Shown one piece after another: positions 33,901-45,400 of a stretch of 64,000 nt of DNA. Positions within the stretch are counted from its first letter, which is position 1, and each line of letters begins with the position of its first letter. Origin of the DNA: Chondrosia reniformis (Eukaryota; Porifera; Demospongiae; Chondrillida; Chondrillidae); the NCBI GenBank assembly GCA_947172415.1, contig OX359194.1, positions 2,976,001-3,040,000 on the forward strand. The letters run 5' to 3'. A model generated the notes under the pieces. It was not told the DNA's origin. It ran no database searches and saw only the letters and a program-made list of their open reading frames with translations. Both the position numbers and the translations under genes were made by a program.

Positions 33901-35549
33901 TAAATTATCAAATCCAAATGATTCAGAATCCTTTAGTACGTAAACAAAAGCTGCTTAATGTATCCTTTGCAAAGTTGCCAAGGCCTTGCTTCCTCATTCA
34001 CTGAATTAAAATGAATAATATGTATTCATTTAATTCAATAAAGATGTATACATACCTAATTTGATAATCTTGTTTATGTATACACAGCTACTGTACATAG
34101 GTAGTGTACGTACAGTACATGTTGCAAGTTCTCTATGGTATTCTAACTAAATCAAAAGTAATCCTTTTTTGGGTTTCCCTGAGTTTCTACTTGGTTAAAC
34201 GAGGAAATCATTTTGTAAATTTGAGGGGATGCAAAAGCAATCCTTGTCTCAAAAGAAACTGGCTATTTTGAATAGCAATTGGTTTTTCCGTATTACATGA
34301 CTGTCACATTAATGTCTAGTGTTTAACCCACCTCCATATGGTCTGGTATGTACGTACTTATACAAAATGATACAATATAATTCTTCCACATCACTGAATC
34401 ACTCTGAATGTTCTGTAAAATAATCTGAGGTCACCCTATAGGATGTGTTTGAAATTAAGATTAAGGACACTCCACAGAATATTGTAAAGAAATTGTGACA
34501 TATACGTACGTACCATATGTGTATGTATGTACTTATGTTTAACACTTTTTAATTTCTAGAATGTTTCTATTGAAACTACTGATGGAGACATTAATGTGGA
34601 TGACATTATCAGTGTGCTAAATGAGGAAGATTCAATTTGTTTGGAGAATGTAGCTGAGGTCTTACTTCGCCACTACTCCAGCTCAATAGTGGAAGATGTT
34701 ATGGATCACTTGAAACTTAGCGAAGATTTTGAATTAAGTGAAAAGAAAGAAAGATCAGTACGTCTGCATTTCTCCTTCAAATGCTACTGTTACACACATA
34801 CTATACATACACACTATACATACGTATGTACATGAAGTGCACTACAAAGAAGACTAAGTAGATGGCTGTTAGGAAGATGGAAAGGTTGCCAAGAAAATTA
34901 TTTGATAGAAGCTGGGCTATAATTGAAGCCATATTAGAGGCCCGGGCTTGTATTTGGACATATATTGTACTTGTATTGCTGTAAATTGTTGCTGAAACAG
35001 TTTAGTTACTGTGACTTAAACAGTATACAAATCCTGTATAACAGCTCTATCGCTAGGACTTAGGTTGAATTCATGAAGAAATGCTTTGAAATAGCAATAT
35101 AGGTACATAAATGGCATCCAAATGAAGCTCAAAATAGCTATTTGAAAGCCTTTTCACTAGATAAGTGGCAAGAACTAGATGACATTTCAATATGTAACTG
35201 GGAAATCTACATAGTCAATAAACTACTTGTCAGTGTATACATATTTACATCACATGTTCTAAATTGGCCACTTTGATTTTTGTTAAAGGGAATGATAGCA
35301 ATTGCAAGCTAATAGCACTCTCATTGTAGCAGGCACTTCTGCTAGTTACATATTTATAATAGATGGTCTGCATGATTCCAAGTATGTAACTTTGGTTTTG
35401 TGTAGACACATGTGATTCTGCCTACTGTATCTGAAGAGTCCAGTGGTGGTCAAGGAGGGAAAAACCCTACTAATGAAGATAAAAGCTCTGACTCTGATGA
35501 AGACGAGGGATTTTCTAATCAGTTTAATCAAAAATGTCAAATGTTTTAG
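30980..35549 (+). CDS. unknown protein, paralogue B of the tandem pair, four exons, repeat-expanded
   Basis: The exons are 30980-33256, 33622-33774, 34560-34757 and 35406-35549, phase 0 throughout, giving 923 residues. The first in-frame ATG is at 30,980, with another at 30,989 in better context. It shares with paralogue A the N-terminal [10 protein letters not shown] block and the C-terminal module ([47 protein letters not shown]), with the same intron positions. Unlike A it contains a hexapeptide array (R-P-G-S-G-E type, 19 units) and an extra last exon ending in a Ser/Asp/Glu-rich tail. The sequence is strongly charged and mostly disordered. No catalytic motif is visible and the family is not recognised. 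Confidence 0.8.
31904..32245 (+). repeat. coding 18-bp minisatellite (19 units)
   Basis: Units of AGACCAGGCAGCGGGGAG encode R-P-G-S-G-E. The first nine are nearly identical and the later ones have S, C, K, Q and W changes. The gradient from uniform 5' units to diverged 3' units suggests recent expansion at the 5' side. The minus strand is open too, giving a spurious Leu/Pro-rich ORF. Confidence 0.95.
33340..33435. repeat. short relic related to the pogo-like element ends
   Basis: Repeated AATAGAAGCCGGGC-type boxes and 'tattcggaca' resemble the subterminal boxes and tip of the element at 15,228-18,866. It is non-coding, in the first intron of paralogue B. Confidence 0.5.
34898..34968. repeat. 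second short relic related to the pogo-like element ends
   Basis: 'gatagaagctgggct', 'ttgaagcc' and 'tatttggacatata' resemble the tip and subterminal boxes of the same family. It lies in intron 3 of paralogue B. Confidence 0.45.
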
Positions 35550-36490
35550 TGTAAATAACATGTACATACTCTTTTCTCTATTGTTGCTCATATTTTGTAT
35601 AATATTGTACTATACGTAGCTCGGTAATGTCACTGACTGACAAATTTAGAATTATATACTTAAGCAAGAAAAAGAAAATGTGCTTGATCTCCAGATGACC
35701 CCCACAGCATCACTGCAAACATTATATACATAATTTATGTATATAATGTTTGCAGTGATTTTCGTATAGACCGAAAATCGATAATTTTGGCTACACTCAT
35801 ATAGACTCTAGTAGGCCTTTCTGAGAGTACATAGTGTGCACAATCAGGAATTTCTATCTCACGCCATCTTTGCGCTAGAGACGGTTTATGTTTATTCGCA
35901 GGTGGCCGAAAGTCAAAATAGTGCTACAATCCTATTTCAGCTTGGTGCACCCAAACACAGAAGTGTGTGGTTTAGTTACTTAAATTTCAGTATATATGCA
36001 ACTTCTGTACTTACTTGTGTATTATTGCATCACTAAGGTACATAGGGCAGTTTGGCCCTAGTGCTGGTGAGCTGCAGATAACCACAAGCTAAGCCCACGC
36101 GTACACTTATCTAAACATTTCCATATAGCAGACTTTCAGTCTGTTATCCTAGAACTTAAACCATGTAAAATTTGTCTGGCTATGGCTAGACTAGGTAGCT
36201 AGGATGCGACAGGTGAACCCCTTTGCACTAAGGAAGAGCACTATTTCGGTTACTTACCAAGTAAAGGTTTATGACTACCAGAGTATACGCGTATCACAAT
36301 TTCTAAAATGTCCCCATTGTGCTAAATTTAGCATTAATCATCTTTGCACGTGTTATATGTTGAAGTTAGATTATCTGAATAAGAAACTGTTTTTCTTCTT
36401 CGTCGAATTTGATTGGGTCAAGGTTGATAGATTGAAAGAATTTAGAGTCTAAGTACGGCAGTGGCTTACCCCCAGCTAGGCTGAACAAAA
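35550..36490. other. intergenic region with half of a palindromic MITE
   Basis: There is no gene. It holds a perfect 25-bp-arm palindrome (35,709-35,759) and a half-copy of the 19.2-kb palindromic element at about 35,925-36,020. The remainder gives only spurious short ORFs. Confidence 0.5.
35709..35759. repeat. perfect palindrome, 25-bp arms, 1-nt spacer
   Basis: ATCACTGCAAACATTATATA.. pairs exactly with ..TATATAATGTTTGCAGTGAT. It would extrude as a cruciform and is possibly a recent fold-back event. Confidence 0.9.
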
Positions 36491-39400
36491 ATGAGCAAAG
36501 GGATGGTAATCGTTGACGACGTTGACGTCGGGAAAGGATTTGAGAATAAATATCAAAACCCCCTTTTTCGTTATAATTTTGGTAGGTAAAATGCACAGTG
36601 CCAGTCGATCATAAAAACTGCTTATAATATTGAAGCCCATTGTTAGCTATTATTAAAAGATTATGTGTATGTTGCTTGGGGGCCAAGTTACATTTATAAT
36701 AGAAATTGTATTATTTTTATAATTGTCCCACTTATTTTTTCTCTCCACTATTTTCCTGTACTATATGTCTGGGTACCCTGGAAAGTAGCAAATTGCTAAT
36801 GAGCCCTTACCTAACCTAAGTGAATTAAGTTTTCGAACTAGGGATTTTCTTCTCTGACTGTAACATTATTCGAGATTTTGCCTTAAAATTTTCAATTTTT
36901 TAACAAGTGCTATTAAAGAGAAAACTTTTAATTAATAACCGTGCAAAAAGAAGTTAGAAATAGGGGTCTAGGGATGGTATTGCCTGCAATAGTGGCTGGT
37001 AAATCTGGAAACACAGTATCGAAACGAGACAGTGATCATACGGTGAAGGGTAACTATGCAGAATTGGTATACTGAAATTTAATCATACAACTTAACATAC
37101 ATTTGGGTGCATCATCCTTACTTTGGCTATCATAATCATTTTGGATAATCAGTCATCTAACAGTGTGTCCACGCTTTACACTTAACAATAATACATAGGC
37201 AATGAAACCAGGGATATCTGGGGGGCATGGATTGATTGAAATGAACTGTATCAGACTTCAATATTATATATAGGACTCACATTAGTATGCACCTTTTTAA
37301 ATAGCTTACTTTCCCTATATATGGTAGTCCATCAGTTTTTGTACTTTGCCTATGATATACCTAGTCGTACAGTATGTAGTTGTATGGTTTAGAATTACGG
37401 TTGCATTGATAAAATGATTTGTTTATATGATCCATGCAGTTTTGAGTTGGAATATTAAAGAGACTAAGGTTGAGCATGTTGTGACATGCGGAGTACTCCT
37501 GGATCAATACTTTCCTAGGCCTGAATGGATAAAATGTATAAGCTCTGAGGTTGACCAATCAGACATTAGGTTTCAGTTCATTTTGGTTTACAAGGTGGAG
37601 GATGGTTTCACCTGGAATTCATTACAGGATGCAACTGAGTCTGATAACCTACTTGGTTATATTTTAGTGAATAATAAGGATTCTTTTGAATTGCCTGCCG
37701 GGTTTTTGGACTCTGATCCACCATCCAACCTCCCCCTGTATATTTTGACTACAAAAACTGGTGAGATATTCTTATCTATGGTATCTGGACATGATCCAGG
37801 TGGTGTAGAGGTCAAAGTAACTAAAGGTAGCAGTGCTGGCACACTACCAATGATTAACACAGTAGAAGCACAGGAGGATGAAGGTTTATACCTTATTTTA
37901 TTGATTGGAGTAATTAATGTGTTACTTTTTATTATGTTTCATATTATAGGTCAAGCATCCAAATGGCCCTTTGCAAAGCCAAAGTCTCAGGGTTTTTCAC
38001 TAAGTAAACCATTAAAGAGCTACTTCTCAAATTCATTTGATTTAAGCAAAGGGCTGTTCTCCTATATTGTTGCACATTTTCATAAGTTTGAGACACAAGT
38101 AAGTATATATCTCATGCTCATGTGTTATAAACCATGCATAAATGTATTATTCTAACAAAGTGAATTATTTAAAGATATGGACACAAATGTTACAAGGGTA
38201 GTACCACAAGTATGATTGTCGAATTTTCTTTGAAATATGAATACTTATATTAATCATTATATATGTCAACGTATGTATATGTTCTAGGCAAGAGATTTTC
38301 TCCGATTTTTACTGCAATTGACAAAACTATTGGGGGAAGCTGGAGTGTTTGTTTGAGGAAGAAGCTTCACCCTTCCCTTCACTAGATTGAATCCTGCTAT
38401 ATGAAGTTTGTACCTATTGGTATTTTTAGGATTATTGGCAAATCCAGGGGAACAACTAACTGTAGGAATGAATAGGCTATTTTTATATATCCAATAATAT
38501 ACAGTTTTACTCCACTCCACTATTCCACACCTAGCTTGTGTAATGTTATTACAGATTATAGAGTTGGCTGATTATCCAATACATTTCCAAATGTATTGCA
38601 TTTCCATATCCATTGTATAGTAAATGCCAGAAATATATATACGTATATTACTTAAATATAATACAAATTGAATATGAAAGATACAGTACTATGGTTTGAA
38701 GTCATTTATATAAAACTCTAGCAAAATGAAACAACATAATTCCCATTCCCATTAAGTAAACAGAGTATTAAACAGCAGATACATTGTATAAAACAGGAAG
38801 TCATGTCTGAAAATAGTTTTAGATAGCAGATGACAGTTCTTGCCATACAAGTAAATTCATGCAGGAGGATGGGCATGAATTAGGTGGAGTGCACTGTATT
38901 ATTTTCTTTGATACTGTATATAGATCCATACTCTTAATTAGGATACATATCTAAAATTTAAATACTTGAAGCTTACAGTATCATTAATATTATAGTCATA
39001 ATCAAACCATGGTAGTAAACATCATTAAGAAGTTTGCTTTGATTCGGCAAAATGTATATATGAATATGTTGGTTTGATTGACACTTAAATTGCTAAGTAT
39101 TTCCCTTGCGCACTTTTCTATTATGATAGCTTGTAAATTTCCTCATCTAGGATTCAAGATGTGACTTGGAAAAGGGAATCAGATTATTAAAGGACCGACT
39201 GTCACTGGCTAGCTTCAAAAATGAAGCCTTGTTACATCTGGTTGTTGTTTACAGAATATTGAAGTATGTAGGTTCTATTCAAAGGAAGTTGTTTTGTTTT
39301 TGCTATTACTTGTGTATAATATAATCCAAATGCACACATGCGCACATAATCATATATATGTATACCCCATTGCCATGGCAATGAGCTGATAGGGAGAGAG

Positions 39401-42400
39401 CATTATCTACAATACACTGTTCATTCCTGAATAAGAGGATACAAATTTAAAAAGTGAAGTAAATCTTATGTGTTTATTTTCTTTGTTACTGCTATTTCCT
39501 AAGTCACATGCACTGAAGCAAATCTGAGTCTGGGTTGCCCAAGTGCCATGGCAATGGGGTTATAGCCTAGAGGCCTATACTATTTGTGCTGAATGCCATA
39601 TTGGGTATTTATGACGCCTCACTTCTGGACTAGTTATCAAGTGTAGTACATATAATGTATGATGCCTCCTGTCGGTGTAGATCACATCGGGAAAAAGTAG
39701 CAAAACAAGACAGTGATTATGTGATAAGGCTAACCATACAGAAGTGGCATATATCCTAAAAAGTTTATGAATTAACCATATACACATAACTTTTGCATTT
39801 AGGCACACCATCCCTACTTCAGCTATCCATGGTGCACCCAAACACAGAAATGATATGTATGCTTTCAGTATGCCACTACTGTATAAATAGCCTTTTCACA
39901 CGATCACAATCTTGTTTCATTGCTTTTTTCCAGATGTACTAGCCACTGCTGCAGCTTGCCCCACTTTCATGCTGACTTTATTCCTTTCTACCAGACCAGA
40001 CTGCAGTTTCTTGGAATTCCACCCTTCATCAGTGAACTTTGGATTTATTGTTGTTTGGTCTTTTTTAGTCCTTTATAGTCCTTTGCATGTCTTACCTTAG
40101 ACTATGCCATATCTATGGTTCTGATTACTCTGTACATGATTATGCAAGAACATTTAAAAAGATGTTTGAAGATTTGAGCAAAGATGTGTCATTTTTAGAG
40201 TATATTAAGAAATTCATTGAACGGTAAGGTATATTTTATCATGTGTATTGCTTTAAAATTGAATATTTAATGTATGAGCTATTCTTAAATTTGTATTTTA
40301 GTGGTGACTTTGATATAATGGGTTATGAAGGAAACTTGCTCACATCAGCTTTTATGGAGTTGTCAGACGCTGCTTCACTGTTTGTTAAGTCTTCCAATTT
40401 GAAAATATTTCATGAAAATATTGGAAAGAGAATAATGTGGGGTAAAACCAATTTCAGCTTCTATATATTCCGTTACCCTACATACATATAAGTATATTCA
40501 CTTAAGTACATATGTTGTAATATGGGTTAATACTAGAACATTTAACTCTAATACTATTTCAAATATGTACCATGTTTTTCATAATATGTACGCATATACG
40601 TATATACCTTATGCTGCGTGCAAAGTTTTTTACAGGATAAACATTATATTATACATATCTTATGTATGTAGGTTATTTGCATATGGCATTTGCCCTTCAA
40701 AATATAACTGAATCCGATTGTTTTGTTGGATACTGGAGGAGTTTTGTCAGTGATGTTGAAGTATGCAAACAATCCATAGCTCTAACTATATGATAGCTTT
40801 TGTTGTACTTACGTATATATACTTAATAATAATTAATTATTTGTATGCTCATAGTATATGTACAGTACATAGACGCTAAAATTCTCTATAGATTTTTGCT
40901 CCTAACAAATTACAGCAGGAGGATTTACAGAATGCCATTAAATTTGGCAAATTCTTCAGTGACTGTATACCAGATCTAGAGGAGTTTCAGTTTTCTGGTG
41001 AAAATCTTGCACATTTACTGATTGCACGGGGAAAAATCACCCACTTATTAGACTTGAGGTGTGCTTATACAACCATGCAATGAATAGGAAAATTGAATTT
41101 GCATTGTATCCTTTTTTGTAGGAAAGTTTTAATCTCTTTTCAAGATGTACTATTTCAAAAGCACAAGAACCTTTATAACTTTTTAGCAAGTGCATTTAAC
41201 GACCTCACTACAAATTTCAGTTCAGGAAAAGAGGGTTTACTAAAGCTTTCACCAAGTGGTGATCTTTCTTCTATTTTACAACAGGTAAGTATACTTGAAA
41301 AGCCTTAATTTATATTAAACATGTACAGTACATAAACATATTGTGCACACCCCATATTTTTGGTTTAAATATAATCAGCACATAGACTGCAGTAAGGTAA
41401 TCCATATAGATAATTCATATGGCTCCAAGAAAGGACCTAGAAACAGAATTAATGGGCATATTATCATAGTGTTCAGGGTATATAACTCATTTTAAATTAG
41501 GGGATTATTTATTTACGTAGGCCTCCGTTTGTTAGAAATGGAGGACAATGTCTGCATATAAAAGACCATAGGACTATAGAAAACCAAGTTATACTGAAAC
41601 CATGTAATTTTTTAATTGGTGAGATAACTGTGAAACCAACATATATCATAATAAATGTGTATGACAAACGTATGGCGAAGTTTTGCTTAATTAACAATTG
41701 TAAAATAATCAAGATATAATGAAGAATTCAAGGTTATGATTGTGCAATCTGGTGATGTAAAGTGATGTTTTCTATTGCATCACCAACAACTGCGTATGTC
41801 TCTGCGTACACACCGCCTCTTTGCAGAAGAAGGATCATCCTTTCAAGAATATGACAAGTCGATGCTCTCCTACGAGGAGCTACTGAATAAGCGAGTACGT
41901 TGTAGTGAAGGTTAGATAAAGCATATTTGTATACATTTCTGTAAGTTTGAGGTAGAATTGTTCCTATATAGACGCAAAAGAAATTCGTTTAGGCAACCTA
42001 AAACTTCCTTCTTCTCTTCCAATGTTTTCTGTTATATATATGTTTACTTTTCCACGTTTGCACGTACGTATGGAATGTACTTGGGTATGTAGGGATGCAT
42101 TTGAATAAACATTGTGTGCATGCAAATGTCTTGGTACATTTTGTTAGCAAAAGTTTTTTTTATTGGAAAAACATCACTCATTATTCAAATCTGTACATTG
42201 AGTGAAAAAAAGGGTGAGGGGGGGGTGTGAAATCTCGGACACAGACAACAAGAAAAATCCATATGATATAGAGGTTCATTATCTGGCAAGAGTGTTGTGT
42301 GATAATAATATATAGTAATTGATATTTAAAGGTTTGGATATATAAAAGTTCAAATTGATTGGAACCATTGTTCATAATTTCTTGCTAAGTAGATTTTTGT

Positions 42401-45400
42401 GAACAGTTGATCCATATCTCAGATGCTTTGTCGAGGATGGTTCTCCATTGCTGTTTTTGTAATTCAGGGAAAATTCTTTGGAGGGATGGGACACAATCTG
42501 CTGAGTAATGGCCCAGGGCTCCTATTTCAATTGTGACATAATCAATATGAAAGTTCTTCCTTTTGAGATCTCCTATGAATTGTTGGTAATTCAACTTGGA
42601 GGTTTTCCGCTTCCTTGCAGCCTCCATACCTTCCTTCGAGTCAGTGCAGATAGTTGGCTCTATCATTCTGATAGTGTTCTCCTTCAGAATCACAAGGTCA
42701 GGTCTGGCCGTGGTGACAATAATCCTTTCGGGAAGTGTAGTGGGAGGATTTTCAGCTGCTCTAAAATGATCCAGATCAGCAAAAATTCTTCCATCTATGA
42801 TGGTACCTTGAAGGGATTGTGTTAGGTGGAGAAGAATACAGTCATGCCTCAAGGTGTAGCGACCCTCTTTCAGGGCGGTGGGGCAACCATTTAGAATATG
42901 TCTAACCGTGGCTTCTTGAGATTGACACAGGGGACAGTTAGCTTGAAGTCTGATCTTCCAACGAACCAGATTCAAGGGGGTTGGTAATGTGTCTGAGCAA
43001 GCTCTCAATATAAAAGAAAGTTGTCCAGCTGGGAGGCCATTAATGATTCTGCTCCACACACAATTTTCTTCTTCAAGTTCTATAGAGTCTAGGGCTTTCT
43101 TTTAGACTTGGAGTGATTGCAATTTGTCCGACCATTTTTTCCTCTCATCTTCTGATAATATTAATTTTGCCTCTTTCGCTTGTTGTTTGGATGTTCTGTT
43201 GGTTGGTAGATCAAGATAATGTTTTGTTTTGCTTGAGATTTGTTGTCGTTTCAAGAAGGCTTCGTCATTGATGATGGCTTTTAGTTCAATGGTTGTTTCA
43301 TCTGTTGAAGATTTTAGGTTTGATAAATAGCTAATCTTGGCTTTCATGTACATTTCCGATAAAGTAGGGATACTGGTTGGTAATGCAGGGTGGTGAATGA
43401 GTGCTCTAGAGGCATTTTGAGGAAGTCTTAGCCATTTTTTAATTGCCTTGGCAATCATTCCTTCTAGTTTGGTCAGTGTTGTTGCAGTAACAGGGTTACG
43501 GCAAGGTGGAAGTGAATGGCTGGCATAAGATAGTGTTTCAGTATCCAGACTTTCATTTCGCCTCTGATAGGTCTTTTCCCTATTCTTCTAACTGCTGTTT
43601 TTAGCTTATCCTTGAGTTGGATTCCTGATTCTTTCCTGGTGTGCAAATTGTTTATTGTCAGAATCTTCCCCAGGAATTTGATTGGTGCCTCAGCTATGGA
43701 TTTAGTGTGGCCTTGTGACAGTTTAAAGGTCTTACTCCTGCTGGGTTTACCTTTTGATAAGGTTATTGAGACACATTTGGATGGCTTCAAGGTTAAATTA
43801 AGGCTATTTGCTGCCTTTTCTATGTGTGTCAGGGCTTCTTGGTGGTCTTCCTCATTGGAGTTAATAATTGTGAGGTCATCAGCATATGCTTTGCCTTTGT
43901 GCTCAGATGTTGTAGTCCATAGTTGTTTTTTTGGGGTCGGTTTGCATAATACAGGAGGTTGGTCGTCCAAAGGAATGAACTTTTTTGCATTCTTCCTTGC
44001 ATAGGTCCATTGGTTTTTGATTAGGGAAAGTGTTTCAGAGACTTGTGATGAATAGTTCAGTACAGCATTTCCATTAGGCAAATAGTGACTAATGGTGGCT
44101 CTGTACCATCCAGAAGGTTCCTCGCTATCTTGTTCATCCCATAGTACATAAATGGTGGAGTCAGGAGATGGTAAATCTTTGGAGTTTGGGACGGGAATCT
44201 GGAGTGAGAAACCAGAGTAATGCCATTGTTCCATCAATCTAGTGATGGGAGCAAAGGCTAATAGAAAAATGGTGGAATATAGTGTATCTCCTTGGAACAC
44301 GCCCTTTCCCACCTTCAGCTGCGGTGTTTGCCAGGACTTGGTTTGGATGTAAACTGAGAGTTTGTTATAGCAGTTTCTGATATATTGGATGGTTTCCCTT
44401 GGGATACTGACATGTTGGAGCATATCTAGAATATAGTTATGGGAAACTGAGCCAAAAGCATTTTTTAGATCTAACATTGTAATGGAAACTGACTTCTTGT
44501 TCTCTTTGGCCTGGTCTAGGATGGCATTGATGGTATTAATATGTTCCATGATTCCGTTGATACCATGGAGAAAACCTTTTTGAACAGTGGTATTAATGAT
44601 GTCATTTTTCCTAAGAAATTGCTCTAGGCATTGTGCAAGAATTTTGTGAAACAGCTTGCCTATGGTGGGTGCTAGGACTATTGGACTATTGGAGAGTCAA
44701 AGAGATTCCATCGGTGATACATACATACATTCAATTTTCGATATAATATATGTATTCTCAACAGAGTTTGGCAGGCGATCCGTGACTGGCGTCTTTAATA
44801 ATGTCTACCTTTCTCCATCCCAACCCTCGCACTGAGCACGATAAGCGTAACATCACAATCTCCCTGGCTACATGGAATGTCCGAGGGCTGAAGGCATCTG
44901 ACAAACGACAACAGCTGGGCAGGGACTGCACTAAATATCACCTCGACTTAACATGCCTCCAAGAGACGAAAGTAGCAGCGAATGAAGATCTTGAGCTGGC
45001 GTCGGGACACAAATTGGTGCTCATACAACAGCAAACTGCCAAGTACAGAGGCCTAGGCTTCATAATTGCCCCCCGACTGAAGCCATTTGTCCGCCGATGG
45101 TGGTACGTGAGTGACCGTGTAGCTGTCTTGGACCTAGACATCCCCTGTTGGAAAGGTAACTTTTGTCAGTGCCGAATTGTGAACGCATATGAACCAACAT
45201 CTCAGAGAGTCAAAGAGAATTCATCGGTGAGTGAGCAGTTCTATATATGCTGAGCTGAATTCAGCCATTAAAGCCCCAGCTAGTTTTCTTGTTTATGTCT
45301 GTGGTGACTTCAACTCAAAATTGGGTAAGCGCACAGCAGCAGATATAGAAGCAGGATTGGACTCCTGCATGGGAGCACATGGTATGGGGACCCGCAATAA

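Larger units (their letters stand above)
36491..41284 (+). other. RNF213: RNF213-like exons 1-9 (N-terminal arm)
   Basis: The exons are 36491-36581, 37440-37883, 37950-38098, 39151-39263, 40101-40223, 40302-40441, 40672-40760, 40892-41058 and 41122-41284 (493 codons). The 66-nt intron 37,884-37,949 is a multiple of three without stops, so a naive ORF reads through it and shows a false hydrophobic segment. This N-terminal part is the least conserved region of the family and its assignment rests on phase continuity with the later exons. A separate upstream gene is a weaker alternative. Confidence 0.7.

Noticed and set aside
37884-37949. Apparent transmembrane helix (YLILLIGVINVLLFIMF) in the 37.4-38.2 kb ORF
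   Set aside because: The segment is exactly a 66-nt AT-rich intron with GT..AG ends that happens to be open and in frame.
37427-38155. Separate single-exon gene at 37.4-38.2 kb
   Set aside because: The acceptor at 37,439 and donors at 37,884 and 38,099 join in phase with flanking exons, so it is part of the larger gene.
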